From: Clostridium thermosuccinogenes
GTDB taxonomy: Bacteria; Bacillota; Clostridia; Acetivibrionales; DSM-5807
Assembly: GCF_002896855.1 (NCBI RefSeq)
Contig: NZ_CP021850.1
Span: 3,311,665 to 3,375,664 of the forward strand
Direction: 5' to 3'
Length of the DNA stretch: 64,000 bases
The notes beneath the pieces are model-generated. The model did not search any database. It was given only the letters and a program-made list of their open reading frames with translations, and was not told where the DNA came from. Of this stretch, positions 9,803-17,367 are shown piece by piece. Each line of letters starts with the position of its first letter. Within the stretch, counting starts at the first letter, position 1. The position numbers were made by a program, and so were the translations under genes.

Positions 9803-11212
9803 TTAGAGTCCTAAAATTCCTGCTATTACAAAGTTAATCAGGAAGAGTGCACTAACTATATACATTATAGGATGTACTTCTTTTGCTTTTCCTGTTACCA
9901 CTTTAGCTATTACATGAACTATAAATCCGGCGGCAATACCGTTGGATATGCTGTAGCTGAATGCCATAACAGCTACGGTAAGGAATGCCGGAAGAGCTTC
10001 CGAAAATTCTTCCCAGTCTATTTTCTTGAAAGCACCTGCCATAAGTATACCAACTATTATAAGAGCCGGAGCTGTAGCTGCAGACGGAACTGCTCCTGCA
10101 ATCGGAGTAAGGAACAAGCATGCGAGGAAAAGAATTGCTGTAACTACTGAAGTAAGTCCGGTCCTTCCTCCTTCTGCTATACCTGCAGCACTCTCAACAT
10201 AAGTGGTGGTATTGCTGGTACCGAACAATGCGCCTATGGATGTAGCGGTCGCATCTGCAAACAAGGCTTTATCCAGCTTGGATTTGAAACCTTTGCCGCT
10301 GAACAGGGCAGCTTCATCTTTATCATCAAATATTCCGCTCTTTCTACCGGTTCCTATAAAGGTTCCTATTGTATCAAAAGTATCGGACATGCTGAAAGCA
10401 AGAATGGTTGAAAGCACTACGAATATGCGGGAAGTGTCACTGAAAAGTCCTGAAAAATCCAATTTTAAGAAAGTATCGGATATAGCTTTAACTGAATGGC
10501 TGTCTCCGCTGAAACTGGTAATTCCCATAGGTATACCTATAAGTGTTGTTGCAATAACCCCGATAAGTATAGCACCTTTAACCCTGAGAAGCATGAGCAC
10601 GATCATTATTACCAATCCGATGAGCGCCAGCTGCGCATTCTTGTCAGTGAAGTTAACCAACGCAGGAACAGCTCCTCCACCGGCAACAACAGTAGCAACT
10701 TCACCGGAACCATCCTTGATTACTGAAAGGAAGGGAGCATCTGCTGTGAACTTAATAAACTGAGCATTCTTAACACCTATATAAGCAATGAAAAGTCCTA
10801 TACCTCCTCCGATCGCATGCTGCAGAGATACAGGAATCGCCTTTATGATGGACTTCCTTATCTGAGTAACTGTAATAATTATATTTATAATACCACATAT
10901 AAATACTATAGCCAGTGCTTGCTGCCAGCTAAACCCTAAAGCAAAGCAGACCGTATAGGTAAAGAAAGCATTTAAACCCATGCCCGGAGCCTGTGCATAA
11001 GGAACATTGGCAACCAGAGCCATAATCAAAGTGCCGATAACCGCTGCAATGATAGTTGCTACGAACACTCCGTCCCAAGGCATTCCGGTCTGGGAAAGGA
11101 TGCTCGGATTAACAAAAATAATATAAGCCATAGTAAAAAATGTAGTTATACCTGCCACAACTTCAGTACGTACATTTGTGCCGTTTTCTTTCAATTTGAA
11201 AAACTTGTCCAC
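9803..11212 (-). CDS. pbuG: Guanine/hypoxanthine permease, NCS2 (AzgA-like) family
   Basis: Nucleobase:proton symporter of the AzgA branch of NCS2. 469 residues, about 12 to 14 membrane segments, with the family features TEVVAGITTFFTMAYIIFVNP near the N-terminus, APGMGLNAFFTYTV, GIGLFIAYIGVKNA, SDTFDTIGTFIGTG and ATSIGALFGTSNTTTYVESA. A guanine-class riboswitch with a terminator precedes it, which supports purine uptake rather than uracil or xanthine. It points the same way as the pur operon but has its own terminator. Confidence 0.92.
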   Translation of the reverse strand: MDKFFKLKENGTNVRTEVVAGITTFFTMAYIIFVNPSILSQTGMPWDGVFVATIIAAVIGTLIMALVANVPYAQAPGMGLNAFFTYTVCFALGFSWQQALAIVFICGIINIIITVTQIRKSIIKAIPVSLQHAIGGGIGLFIAYIGVKNAQFIKFTADAPFLSVIKDGSGEVATVVAGGGAVPALVNFTDKNAQLALIGLVIMIVLMLLRVKGAILIGVIATTLIGIPMGITSFSGDSHSVKAISDTFLKLDFSGLFSDTSRIFVVLSTILAFSMSDTFDTIGTFIGTGRKSGIFDDKDEAALFSGKGFKSKLDKALFADATATSIGALFGTSNTTTYVESAAGIAEGGRTGLTSVVTAILFLACLFLTPIAGAVPSAATAPALIIVGILMAGAFKKIDWEEFSEALPAFLTVAVMAFSYSISNGIAAGFIVHVIAKVVTGKAKEVHPIMYIVSALFLINFVIAGILGL

Positions 11213-11317
11213 TTTACAACAACCTCCTCATTTTAATCAAACTTAAATAACGTGCTATGAACTGCAACCAGTTACTTACTTTGTGGACTATCACCTCCAT
11301 ATATTATCCGCACAAAA

Positions 11318-11354
11318 TTAAAAAAGGCATACAGTTTTTGAAAATCTGTTTGCC
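11318..11354 (-). terminator. Riboswitch expression-platform terminator of pbuG
   Basis: Minus strand GGCAAACAG pairs with CTGTATGCC (one mismatch) and is followed by TTTTTTAATTTT, about 105 bases before the pbuG start. It should form when the upstream aptamer binds ligand. Confidence 0.85.
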
Positions 11355-11513
11355 TATGATTCAGAAAGTGAACGTCATTTATGCTGCAGTAGGTAGCCGT
11401 ACAACTAAATAAGCTGACAATACCTGCCGACCTTCCGCTGTCACATCCACCTGAATTCAATAACCGAACTTTCTGTACGGATCAGCCACGCATAAAAGCA
11501 TTAACCAGTCTCA

Positions 11514-11580
11514 CTCATAGTCAAACAATTTACGGTTGTTTGGTAGAAACTCTCGGACCGTATTTCCGAAATTATATGAG
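11514..11580 (-). promoter_or_regulatory. Purine riboswitch aptamer, guanine/hypoxanthine class
   Basis: Classic 67-nt aptamer. P1 is CTCATA with TATGAG; the conserved J1/2 TATAAT, J2/3 GTTTCTACC and the complementary loops with AAATA and CCGTAAA are all present. The ligand-pairing position is C (GACTATG rather than GATTATG), so it should bind guanine or hypoxanthine, not adenine. It is upstream of pbuG, with an unusually long spacer of about 160 nt to the terminator hairpin. Confidence 0.95.
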
Positions 11581-11604
11581 GTTTCGCAATATTTAGTTTA
11601 CGAA

Positions 11605-11636
11605 ATTATAGTATCAGATTAACCTGTCTTTGTCAA
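11605..11636 (-). promoter_or_regulatory. Sigma-A promoter of the riboswitch-pbuG transcript
   Basis: TTGACA at 11631-11636. With 17 bases spacing the -10 box is TACTAT (11608-11613); the perfect TATAAT (11605-11610) is 20 bases away. The start falls just before the aptamer. Confidence 0.75.
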
Positions 11637-11756
11637 TTGGAGAAAGCAAAAAATACGAACATTTTTTTAATTTTTTTAAATAATATTCGTATTTATATCC
11701 GTACTTTCAGTTTTTCACCGGGACGATGATCATCCAGCACTCCGCTGATGAACTGC

Positions 11757-11791
11757 AAAAAAAGAACGTTGCTGTTTCAAACAGCACGTTC
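11757..11791 (-). terminator. Terminator of the blaI-M56 operon
   Basis: Minus strand GAACGTGCTGTT pairs with AACAGCAACGTTC, one bulge, followed by TTTTTTT. It lies about 245 bases past the last gene (12038). The AT-rich stretch between, 11792-12037, shows no gene. Confidence 0.8.
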
Positions 11792-12037
11792 GACAGGATT
11801 TCAAGAAGATGTTGCCAAGCTAAATGACCGCTTTATTGGTTTTTGATTTTGAAACATCTCCATATCTTTAGCTGACATCTCAAGGAGTTTTATTTAGTTT
11901 TATATAGTTTCATTACATTTAATTTAATCTCATTTGATTTCCATCAATCCATGCGTAGAAAACCATGCGCTTTATCAAACTCTTATTAAGCATCTCAAAG
12001 TCTTTCTTTTTTAATTTGCGCTTATTTTATCTTGCGC

Positions 12038-13000
12038 TTAATCTTCCGAGGAGTTTACCGGCTTGCTGAAAGCATGGCATAAGGCAGCACTTATACATCC
12101 TGATGCTATAATAACCAGTATATCTATAGGGGCAAGCACCAAGCCTGCCAGTCCGTCAAATAAAAATCCGGAGCCGAAACGGTACAGATGGCCGCTCAGC
12201 AGAATCATCTCACCGATATACATGACAAGCGTAACGGCTGATGCCACGATTGAAGGCAGCAATACCGAAAGAGTTTTCTTTTTGTCAATAAAAAAGGAGC
12301 CAACATATACACCCGATGTTACACCGAACACGACAAAGAATATACTCATAAGAACCGCAGAGAGAGCTGATACCGTAATTTCTCCGTCCCTGAAAAATGC
12401 GGTAAAACAGGCAAAAATGCAAAGGCCAAGAAATAAAACAGCAAGCACCGATTGAACTACCAGTGCCTTTATCCTGCTTTTATTTTTTGTGACAATCATA
12501 TGGGCAAAGCCGTAAAAGCAATTTAAAAGAGCGACTATCAAAACCACGGAAATTATGTAAAAATGAAGTTTGAATGCCGGACTGTAATCGCCTATCAGCA
12601 CATCAATTGGCCGCCAAGTCCTCGTCTGAACGTTTTCCGGCGAAACATAACACATAAACATTTGCCAGCTTTCAAGCTTTGTTTTAACATTTTCCGTAAC
12701 AATAACCATATTTTCAAGCAACAGTTCCGATGCAAAAAAGATGACGAGAGATATTGCGGATGCCGCTGCCAATGCGTATTTTCCTGCATATTTTATCAAT
12801 GCCGGCAATATAAAAACAGCAATTATGACGGCCAAACTGATGGGGGTATAAGGAATTATGTACTTCGGATAATTCTCTGCCAAAACCGCTCCATCCCGGA
12901 CCATATCGGCAACAACCCTAACCCCCATATACAGTGGATAAAATGATGCTATAAGCACTCCAATCACAGAAAATAGGCAGAATCTTTTAAAACTGGTCAT
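12038..13000 (-). CDS. Polytopic membrane protein of the blaI-M56 operon, function unknown
   Basis: 320 residues with roughly seven hydrophobic segments: one at the N-terminus, others near 50-70, 78-95, 145-165, 178-200, 215-240 and 255-310. No enzymatic motif is visible. It is last in the blaI operon, and its ATG overlaps the stop of the lipoprotein gene (ATGA, 12997-13000), so the two are likely made together. By context it may be part of the response or sensing machinery of the M56 system. I do not recognise the family. Confidence 0.7.
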   Translation of the reverse strand: MTSFKRFCLFSVIGVLIASFYPLYMGVRVVADMVRDGAVLAENYPKYIIPYTPISLAVIIAVFILPALIKYAGKYALAAASAISLVIFFASELLLENMVIVTENVKTKLESWQMFMCYVSPENVQTRTWRPIDVLIGDYSPAFKLHFYIISVVLIVALLNCFYGFAHMIVTKNKSRIKALVVQSVLAVLFLGLCIFACFTAFFRDGEITVSALSAVLMSIFFVVFGVTSGVYVGSFFIDKKKTLSVLLPSIVASAVTLVMYIGEMILLSGHLYRFGSGFLFDGLAGLVLAPIDILVIIASGCISAALCHAFSKPVNSSED

Positions 13001-13602
13001 TGCTCTCCCTCCTTATAAATCAAATCTGTGTATATTGGACTGTGGGGTATATAATCACCAAGCTTAGAACTCAGCATACCATGGAAAATATCGCTCCAGG
13101 TAACTTTATTATCGTTTACCAGCACATATCTCACATACGAAGCGTAGGTGGCATCGCTGGTTTCGGCTTCTCCCTCATACCTCATCAGGTATTTGTATTC
13201 CGATTGGTGCAGTTTTTCCTCTTCATAGTGGCTTACAACGAATTTATTTCCGTCATAGGAAAGCTCAAAGATATACATCTTAGGATAATCGTCTTTTATG
13301 CTTTCGTAGTATTCCGGATCATAATGCGACGGATCACCGATGTTGTAATAGTGGACAACTCGGACCCTGCAAGGTGTTTTTTTGGCCGACAAGGCAACAA
13401 AGTCCTGCCAGGCGTCTTCTCCGCAGGTGACGCTGCCGTCTTCTATCACGACATAACCCGCACGCTTTGCATCCTCCAAAGTAAAATTATCAGTTACATT
13501 TTTCAAGTCCTTCCATTCATCCGGTGCTGTTGCTTTACCGCAGCAGGACAGGAAAAGAACAAGCAGCATTGCCGCATAGCAAGCACAAAGGATTCTTTTC
13601 AT
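12997..13602 (-). CDS. Lipoprotein of the blaI-M56 operon (DUF4362-like)
   Basis: 201 residues. The N-terminus is a lipoprotein signal with the lipobox LFLSCC near residue 21. The mature part begins around LEDAKRAGYVVIEDG and continues VRVVHYYNIGDPSHYDPEYY, which resembles the small extracytoplasmic domain (DUF4362 type) often linked to M56 peptidases; this resemblance is from memory. An AAGGAGGGG site precedes the ATG. It probably acts outside the membrane as a sensor or effector of the neighbouring peptidase. It overlaps the next gene by four bases. Confidence 0.75.
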   Translation of the reverse strand: MKRILCACYAAMLLVLFLSCCGKATAPDEWKDLKNVTDNFTLEDAKRAGYVVIEDGSVTCGEDAWQDFVALSAKKTPCRVRVVHYYNIGDPSHYDPEYYESIKDDYPKMYIFELSYDGNKFVVSHYEEEKLHQSEYKYLMRYEGEAETSDATYASYVRYVLVNDNKVTWSDIFHGMLSSKLGDYIPHSPIYTDLIYKEGEQ

Positions 13603-13712
13603 ACTCTCCCCTCCTTATTAAAAAGCTTTTCAAAGGTCAAATCATAGCTTTTTCCACCTTCCGGGTTTCTGGTTACTGCAATTTTAGTTCTTGTAGAGCT
13701 TTTGACTCTGTC

Positions 13713-14630
13713 CTAAGAAGCATTTGTCAGAAGCGCATACCCAATCGCAATGGCAAATGCAGTCAAACCAATGATTGAAATGGCTGACAGCTTTCTATAT
13801 GAGAGAATATGCTCAATGCGCACCCGTAGCTTTGCTCCACCGAATGCCGATGCAAAAGCATTCCTGCTTTCGGTACAGTCAACAAGGGCTAATGCGTAAG
13901 CTTTTTTCTCATCTTCTACGCAGCCTGCCAATACTCGCTCATCGCAGGCCAGTTCAGTTACCTCTAGGAACTTCTTTAAAAACAGCCAGATAAATGGATT
14001 GAACCAATGAACAGAGGCGGAGATGACAGCAAGGATACGCCAAAAATTGTCCTTGCGTTGAATATGGGCAGATTCATGTTCCAGAATGTATCGCAGGTCC
14101 CGCAGCTCATATCCCCTGGGAATGATGATCTTCGGGCGAAAAATACCGTATGCTGCCGGTGAGGTTATCCTGTCTGAAACATATATGTTATCTCGTAACA
14201 GAATGGCATCTTTTGTTTCAGATTTTGCAACAGCATAAAGGATTGCATAAACAATAAGAAAGGCAACAGCAACACCAATCCAGACGATAGAAGCGACGCT
14301 GAATAAGGCATCCAGCAAACTCACTTTATAGTTAATCGGAAAGTAGCTGTCCGCGGCCATTAAATGATTTGTAACGGTAAAATCCAAGGCCCCGTCATAT
14401 ACGACCACAGCCTTTGTGGTAAACTTCGAAATCAATGTCATAAGGCTGTATTTGCTTGGTATTCCCACCGGAATCCACATCCTAAGAAAAGGAATTACCC
14501 ACAATATATGAACCAGGCGCCGTGGGAGCTTTTTGAGCTTCCCTAACAGCAAAATGATGATGCCGGCAACCGATGCCGATATGCTCATATTGAAAAACCA
14601 ATAGAACGCTTCAGAAAGCAATGCCGTCAC
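13713..14630 (-). CDS. BlaR1/MecR1-type M56 membrane metallopeptidase, short, ends at TAG
   Basis: 305 residues. N-terminal membrane helices, then a cytosolic zinc peptidase with HESAH (HExxH) in YILEHESAHIQRKDNF near residue 180, further helices, and a last membrane segment before LLTNAS. BlaR1 normally carries a C-terminal penicillin-sensing domain of about 250 residues; it is absent here. After the TAG, the same frame stays open for 37 sense codons with protein-like content and stops at a TGA that overlaps the lipoprotein ATG (13599-13602), suggesting the TAG interrupts a once longer gene. It overlaps blaI by four bases. It likely cleaves BlaI on receiving an envelope signal. Confidence 0.85.
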   Translation of the reverse strand: MTALLSEAFYWFFNMSISASVAGIIILLLGKLKKLPRRLVHILWVIPFLRMWIPVGIPSKYSLMTLISKFTTKAVVVYDGALDFTVTNHLMAADSYFPINYKVSLLDALFSVASIVWIGVAVAFLIVYAILYAVAKSETKDAILLRDNIYVSDRITSPAAYGIFRPKIIIPRGYELRDLRYILEHESAHIQRKDNFWRILAVISASVHWFNPFIWLFLKKFLEVTELACDERVLAGCVEDEKKAYALALVDCTESRNAFASAFGGAKLRVRIEHILSYRKLSAISIIGLTAFAIAIGYALLTNAS

Positions 14631-14980
14631 CTCTCTTCAATCATCTTTCTCAATTCATCCAATTCTTCGGAAGAGAGCTTTTCATCCTGGAGCAAAGCAG
14701 AGAAAAGCGCCTTTTTTGAACCACCAAAGAACTTGTCAACAAGGCTTTGGGCCTCAGCTTTGCAGACATCCTCCCGGGATATCAGAGAGGAACAAATGAA
14801 GCCCGGTTCTTCTCTTTTGATATATCCTTTGCTTTCAAGCTTTTTAACAACTGTATATGTGGTGTTCTTGTTCCAACCGATCTGCTCCGCGGCAATCAGA
14901 CTGATCTGCTTGGCACTGATGGGTTCATTTTCCCATATGATTTCCATGACCTTAATTTCGCTGTCAAATAATTTCTGCAT
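14627..14980 (-). CDS. blaI: BlaI/MecI-family transcriptional repressor
   Basis: 117 residues, winged helix of the penicillinase repressor family: KVMEIIWENEPISAKQI, helix-turn-helix around SLIAAEQIGWNKNTTYTVVKKLESKGYI with the typical NTTYTVVKKL recognition segment, and a C-terminal dimerisation arm. It is first in the operon with the M56 peptidase; cleavage by that peptidase would relieve repression. Two adjacent dyads over its own promoter are likely operators. Confidence 0.92.
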   Translation of the reverse strand: MQKLFDSEIKVMEIIWENEPISAKQISLIAAEQIGWNKNTTYTVVKKLESKGYIKREEPGFICSSLISREDVCKAEAQSLVDKFFGGSKKALFSALLQDEKLSSEELDELRKMIEER

Positions 14981-14998
14981 ACGACCAACACCTCTTTC

Positions 14999-15045
14999 AG
15001 ACTATTGCTGTAGTCTATACTATCATAATAGTCTGAGACTGTCAA
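14999..15045 (-). promoter_or_regulatory. blaI promoter with two adjacent BlaI-like dyads
   Basis: TTGACA (15040-15045), 17-base spacer, TAGTAT (15017-15022). Two 18-base dyads lie end to end, 15017-15034 and 14999-15016, both beginning AGACTA on the minus strand; the second reads AGACTACAGCAATAGTCT. They cover the spacer, -10 box and start region, as expected for autorepression. Confidence 0.8.
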
Positions 15046-15129
15046 TATGTGCTAAAAAAACATGCAGTGTCAACATTGAATTCAGAAAGTTTGCTTATAA
15101 TTGCAGTGAAGCTCTGCGTTTACAAATAA

Positions 15130-15185
15130 CGTTAGGTACCTTGACAATTTCAAAATACCCTACTATAATATCAAGGTACCTAACG
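15130..15185 (+). promoter_or_regulatory. marR promoter flanked by perfect inverted repeats
   Basis: TTGACA (15141-15146) and TATAAT (15164-15169) are 17 bases apart. CGTTAGGTACCTTGA (15130-15144) overlaps the -35 box and its exact reverse complement (15171-15185) follows the -10 box. Each copy is itself near-palindromic around GGTACC. Two MarR dimers could bind and shut the promoter. Confidence 0.88.
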
Positions 15186-15202
15186 AAAGGAGAAAGAATC
15201 CT

Positions 15203-15655
15203 ATGCTTTCATATAATGAAAATGATATCACCGGTAAGCTGATACATAACCTCTGGGCTATCCATCATGTTATGTGCAGTATATCGGGCGGAAGAGCTGG
15301 TCAGAAGCGCATTCTTACCATACTCTTGCGGAACGGAACAGTGACCCAGGCGGAACTGACGGAGCACCTTGGAATTCATCCTGGTTCGGCCAGTGAGGTG
15401 TTATCAAAACTGGAAAACTCCGGCCTGATACATCGGGAGGAAAACAGAGCCGATCGGAGAACCATCGATATTTGCCTGACAGAAAAAGGCAAAGCAGAAG
15501 CAGAGATCGCCCTTGCCCAGCGCGAGCAAGCAAAAAAAGAGATGTTTTCAGTTCTTTCTGAAAAGGAGCAAGCCGAGCTTCTTGCCCTGCTGGAAAAGCT
15601 GATGGCAGACTGGAACACACGCTATGCTCGGCAGGCGGAAAGAGGTAGAAAATGA
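15203..15655 (+). CDS. MarR-family transcriptional repressor
   Basis: 150 residues. Winged helix: RILTILLRNGTVTQAELTEHLGIHPGSASEVLSKLENSGLIHREENRADRR is the usual MarR recognition helix and beta-wing with the RxxDRR basic tip, followed by LTEKGKAEAE and a long dimerisation helix. AAAGGAG lies ten bases before the ATG. Its stop overlaps the first ABC gene (ATGA). It very likely represses itself and the exporter through the paired sites at 15130-15185, releasing on binding a drug or toxic compound. Confidence 0.92.
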   Translation: MLSYNENDITGKLIHNLWAIHHVMCSISGGRAGQKRILTILLRNGTVTQAELTEHLGIHPGSASEVLSKLENSGLIHREENRADRRTIDICLTEKGKAEAEIALAQREQAKKEMFSVLSEKEQAELLALLEKLMADWNTRYARQAERGRK

Positions 15656-17367
15656 AGCTGATCTTTCAATATTTACGCAGGCATATCTATATTTTTCTGA
15701 TTTCCACCTTGTTTCTGACGCTGGAAGCGGTGGCAGATCTTCTGCAGCCAACCTTTATGTCGTATATCGTAGACAAAGGCGTTGAAAATGCAGATATACG
15801 AAAAATACTTTCCTATGGTGCAGTTATGCTCTGTATCGTTCTGTTAGGCGCTGTTTCAGCGGTAATGAGGAATATCTTTGCCAGCCGTACCTCCCAGGCC
15901 ATCGGCAAGGAACTACGCCGGGATATGTACCACCGGGTGCAGACCCTTTCTCTGGAAAATATCGACCGTTTGCAGCCTGCTTCCGTCATTACGCGCATCA
16001 CAAATGATGTGGCGCAAATCCAGGAGTTCATCAACGGCATGATGCGCATAATGGCCAAAGCTCCCATTACATGTGTTGGAGCCATCGTACTGATCATCGT
16101 TCAAACCCCCAGGCAGGCCCCCATTATGATCGCGATCATAATGGTGGTTGCCGCGCTTATTTTCGGAAATGTTAAAATTGGCTATCCTCGCTTTGCCAAG
16201 GTGCAGAATAAGTTGGACAAGCTCAATGGCGTAGCCAGAGAGTTTCTGACCTCCGTAAGAGTCGTGAAGGCTTTCAACGCTGAGCGCGAAGAGGCAAAAA
16301 AATTCAACATGGCATCAAACGAACTGGCAACTGCCAGCACCGAAGCATTGCAGGTTATGTCGGTGTTTTTCCCACTCATCAACTTAAGCGTAAATTTCGG
16401 CATAGTAATCCTTCTTTGGATATCCAAAAGCCAGGACGTCTCTCAGATCGGCAAATTGATGGCCTCAATCAATTATATGACTCAAGTGCTCTTTTCCGTC
16501 ACCATAATCTCAAATGTCATCAATGTTGCCGTCCGTGCAATAGCATCTTCCCGCCGCATTCAGGAGGTGCTGGACGAGAAGCCGGCTCAGGTGGTGCCGG
16601 ATCGTCCACAGAGGCCCGAGATTCTGGGTGATATTTGCTTTGAACATGTGTCCTTTGCTTACGCCAATGCTGGAAAAGACGCTCTGCACAACATTGATTT
16701 TCACATAAAATCCGGGGAGACCATCGGTATTATAGGACCCACCGGTTCAGGGAAAACTACACTGATCAACCTGATCCTAGGCTTCTATGATGCACAGGAA
16801 GGCAAGGTACTGATAGATGGCTGTGATGTCAAGCAGATCGATAAAAAATGGCTTCGAAGTGCTGTGGCTATAGCTCCTCAGAAAGCGCTCCTATTCAGTG
16901 GCACAATCCGTGAAAACCTCCTCTGGGGCGACAGCAAAGCGGATGATGAAGCTTTGCAAAAAGCTGCTGAGATTGCCTGTGCCGACTTTATTCAAAAAAC
17001 AGAACGAGGTTATGACACTGTATTAGGGCAAGGCGGTGTCAATCTATCCGGCGGGCAGAAACAGCGTCTGTCTCTTGCCAGAGCGCTTGTGCGCAATCCT
17101 AAAATATTGATTCTTGACGACTGCACCAGCGCCCTTGACGCTGAAACTGAGGCAGCTGTTCTGCGTGGTCTTCGCAGTCTCTCCGGCAGCATGACAATAC
17201 TGCTCATCAGCCAGCGCATCTCAACAGTGAGAAAGGCTGACCGCATCCTTTGCCTTGAGCAGGGAGAGATGAAAGGCTTCGGAACACACGAAGAGCTGCT
17301 GGCATCCTGCCCGCTTTACCGTGATATTTATGATTCTCAGATAGGAGGCGATAGCCATGGCAGATAA
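15652..17367 (+). CDS. Heterodimeric ABC multidrug exporter subunit with degenerate ATP site
   Basis: 571-residue type IV ABC half-transporter: six membrane helices (about 1-300), then the nucleotide-binding domain with Walker A GPTGSGKTT, signature LSGGQ, Walker B ILILDD and D-loop SALD. The normal catalytic Glu after Walker B is Asp (LDDCTS), and the switch His is Gln (LISQRIST). This is the pattern of the non-catalytic partner in BmrC/BmrD- and TM287/288-like heterodimers. It overlaps both marR and the partner gene. Confidence 0.92.
   Translation: MKLIFQYLRRHIYIFLISTLFLTLEAVADLLQPTFMSYIVDKGVENADIRKILSYGAVMLCIVLLGAVSAVMRNIFASRTSQAIGKELRRDMYHRVQTLSLENIDRLQPASVITRITNDVAQIQEFINGMMRIMAKAPITCVGAIVLIIVQTPRQAPIMIAIIMVVAALIFGNVKIGYPRFAKVQNKLDKLNGVAREFLTSVRVVKAFNAEREEAKKFNMASNELATASTEALQVMSVFFPLINLSVNFGIVILLWISKSQDVSQIGKLMASINYMTQVLFSVTIISNVINVAVRAIASSRRIQEVLDEKPAQVVPDRPQRPEILGDICFEHVSFAYANAGKDALHNIDFHIKSGETIGIIGPTGSGKTTLINLILGFYDAQEGKVLIDGCDVKQIDKKWLRSAVAIAPQKALLFSGTIRENLLWGDSKADDEALQKAAEIACADFIQKTERGYDTVLGQGGVNLSGGQKQRLSLARALVRNPKILILDDCTSALDAETEAAVLRGLRSLSGSMTILLISQRISTVRKADRILCLEQGEMKGFGTHEELLASCPLYRDIYDSQIGGDSHGR

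Noticed and set aside
11792-12037. Possible small RNA in the AT-rich stretch after the blaI operon
   Set aside because: No promoter or defined stem beyond the operon terminator.
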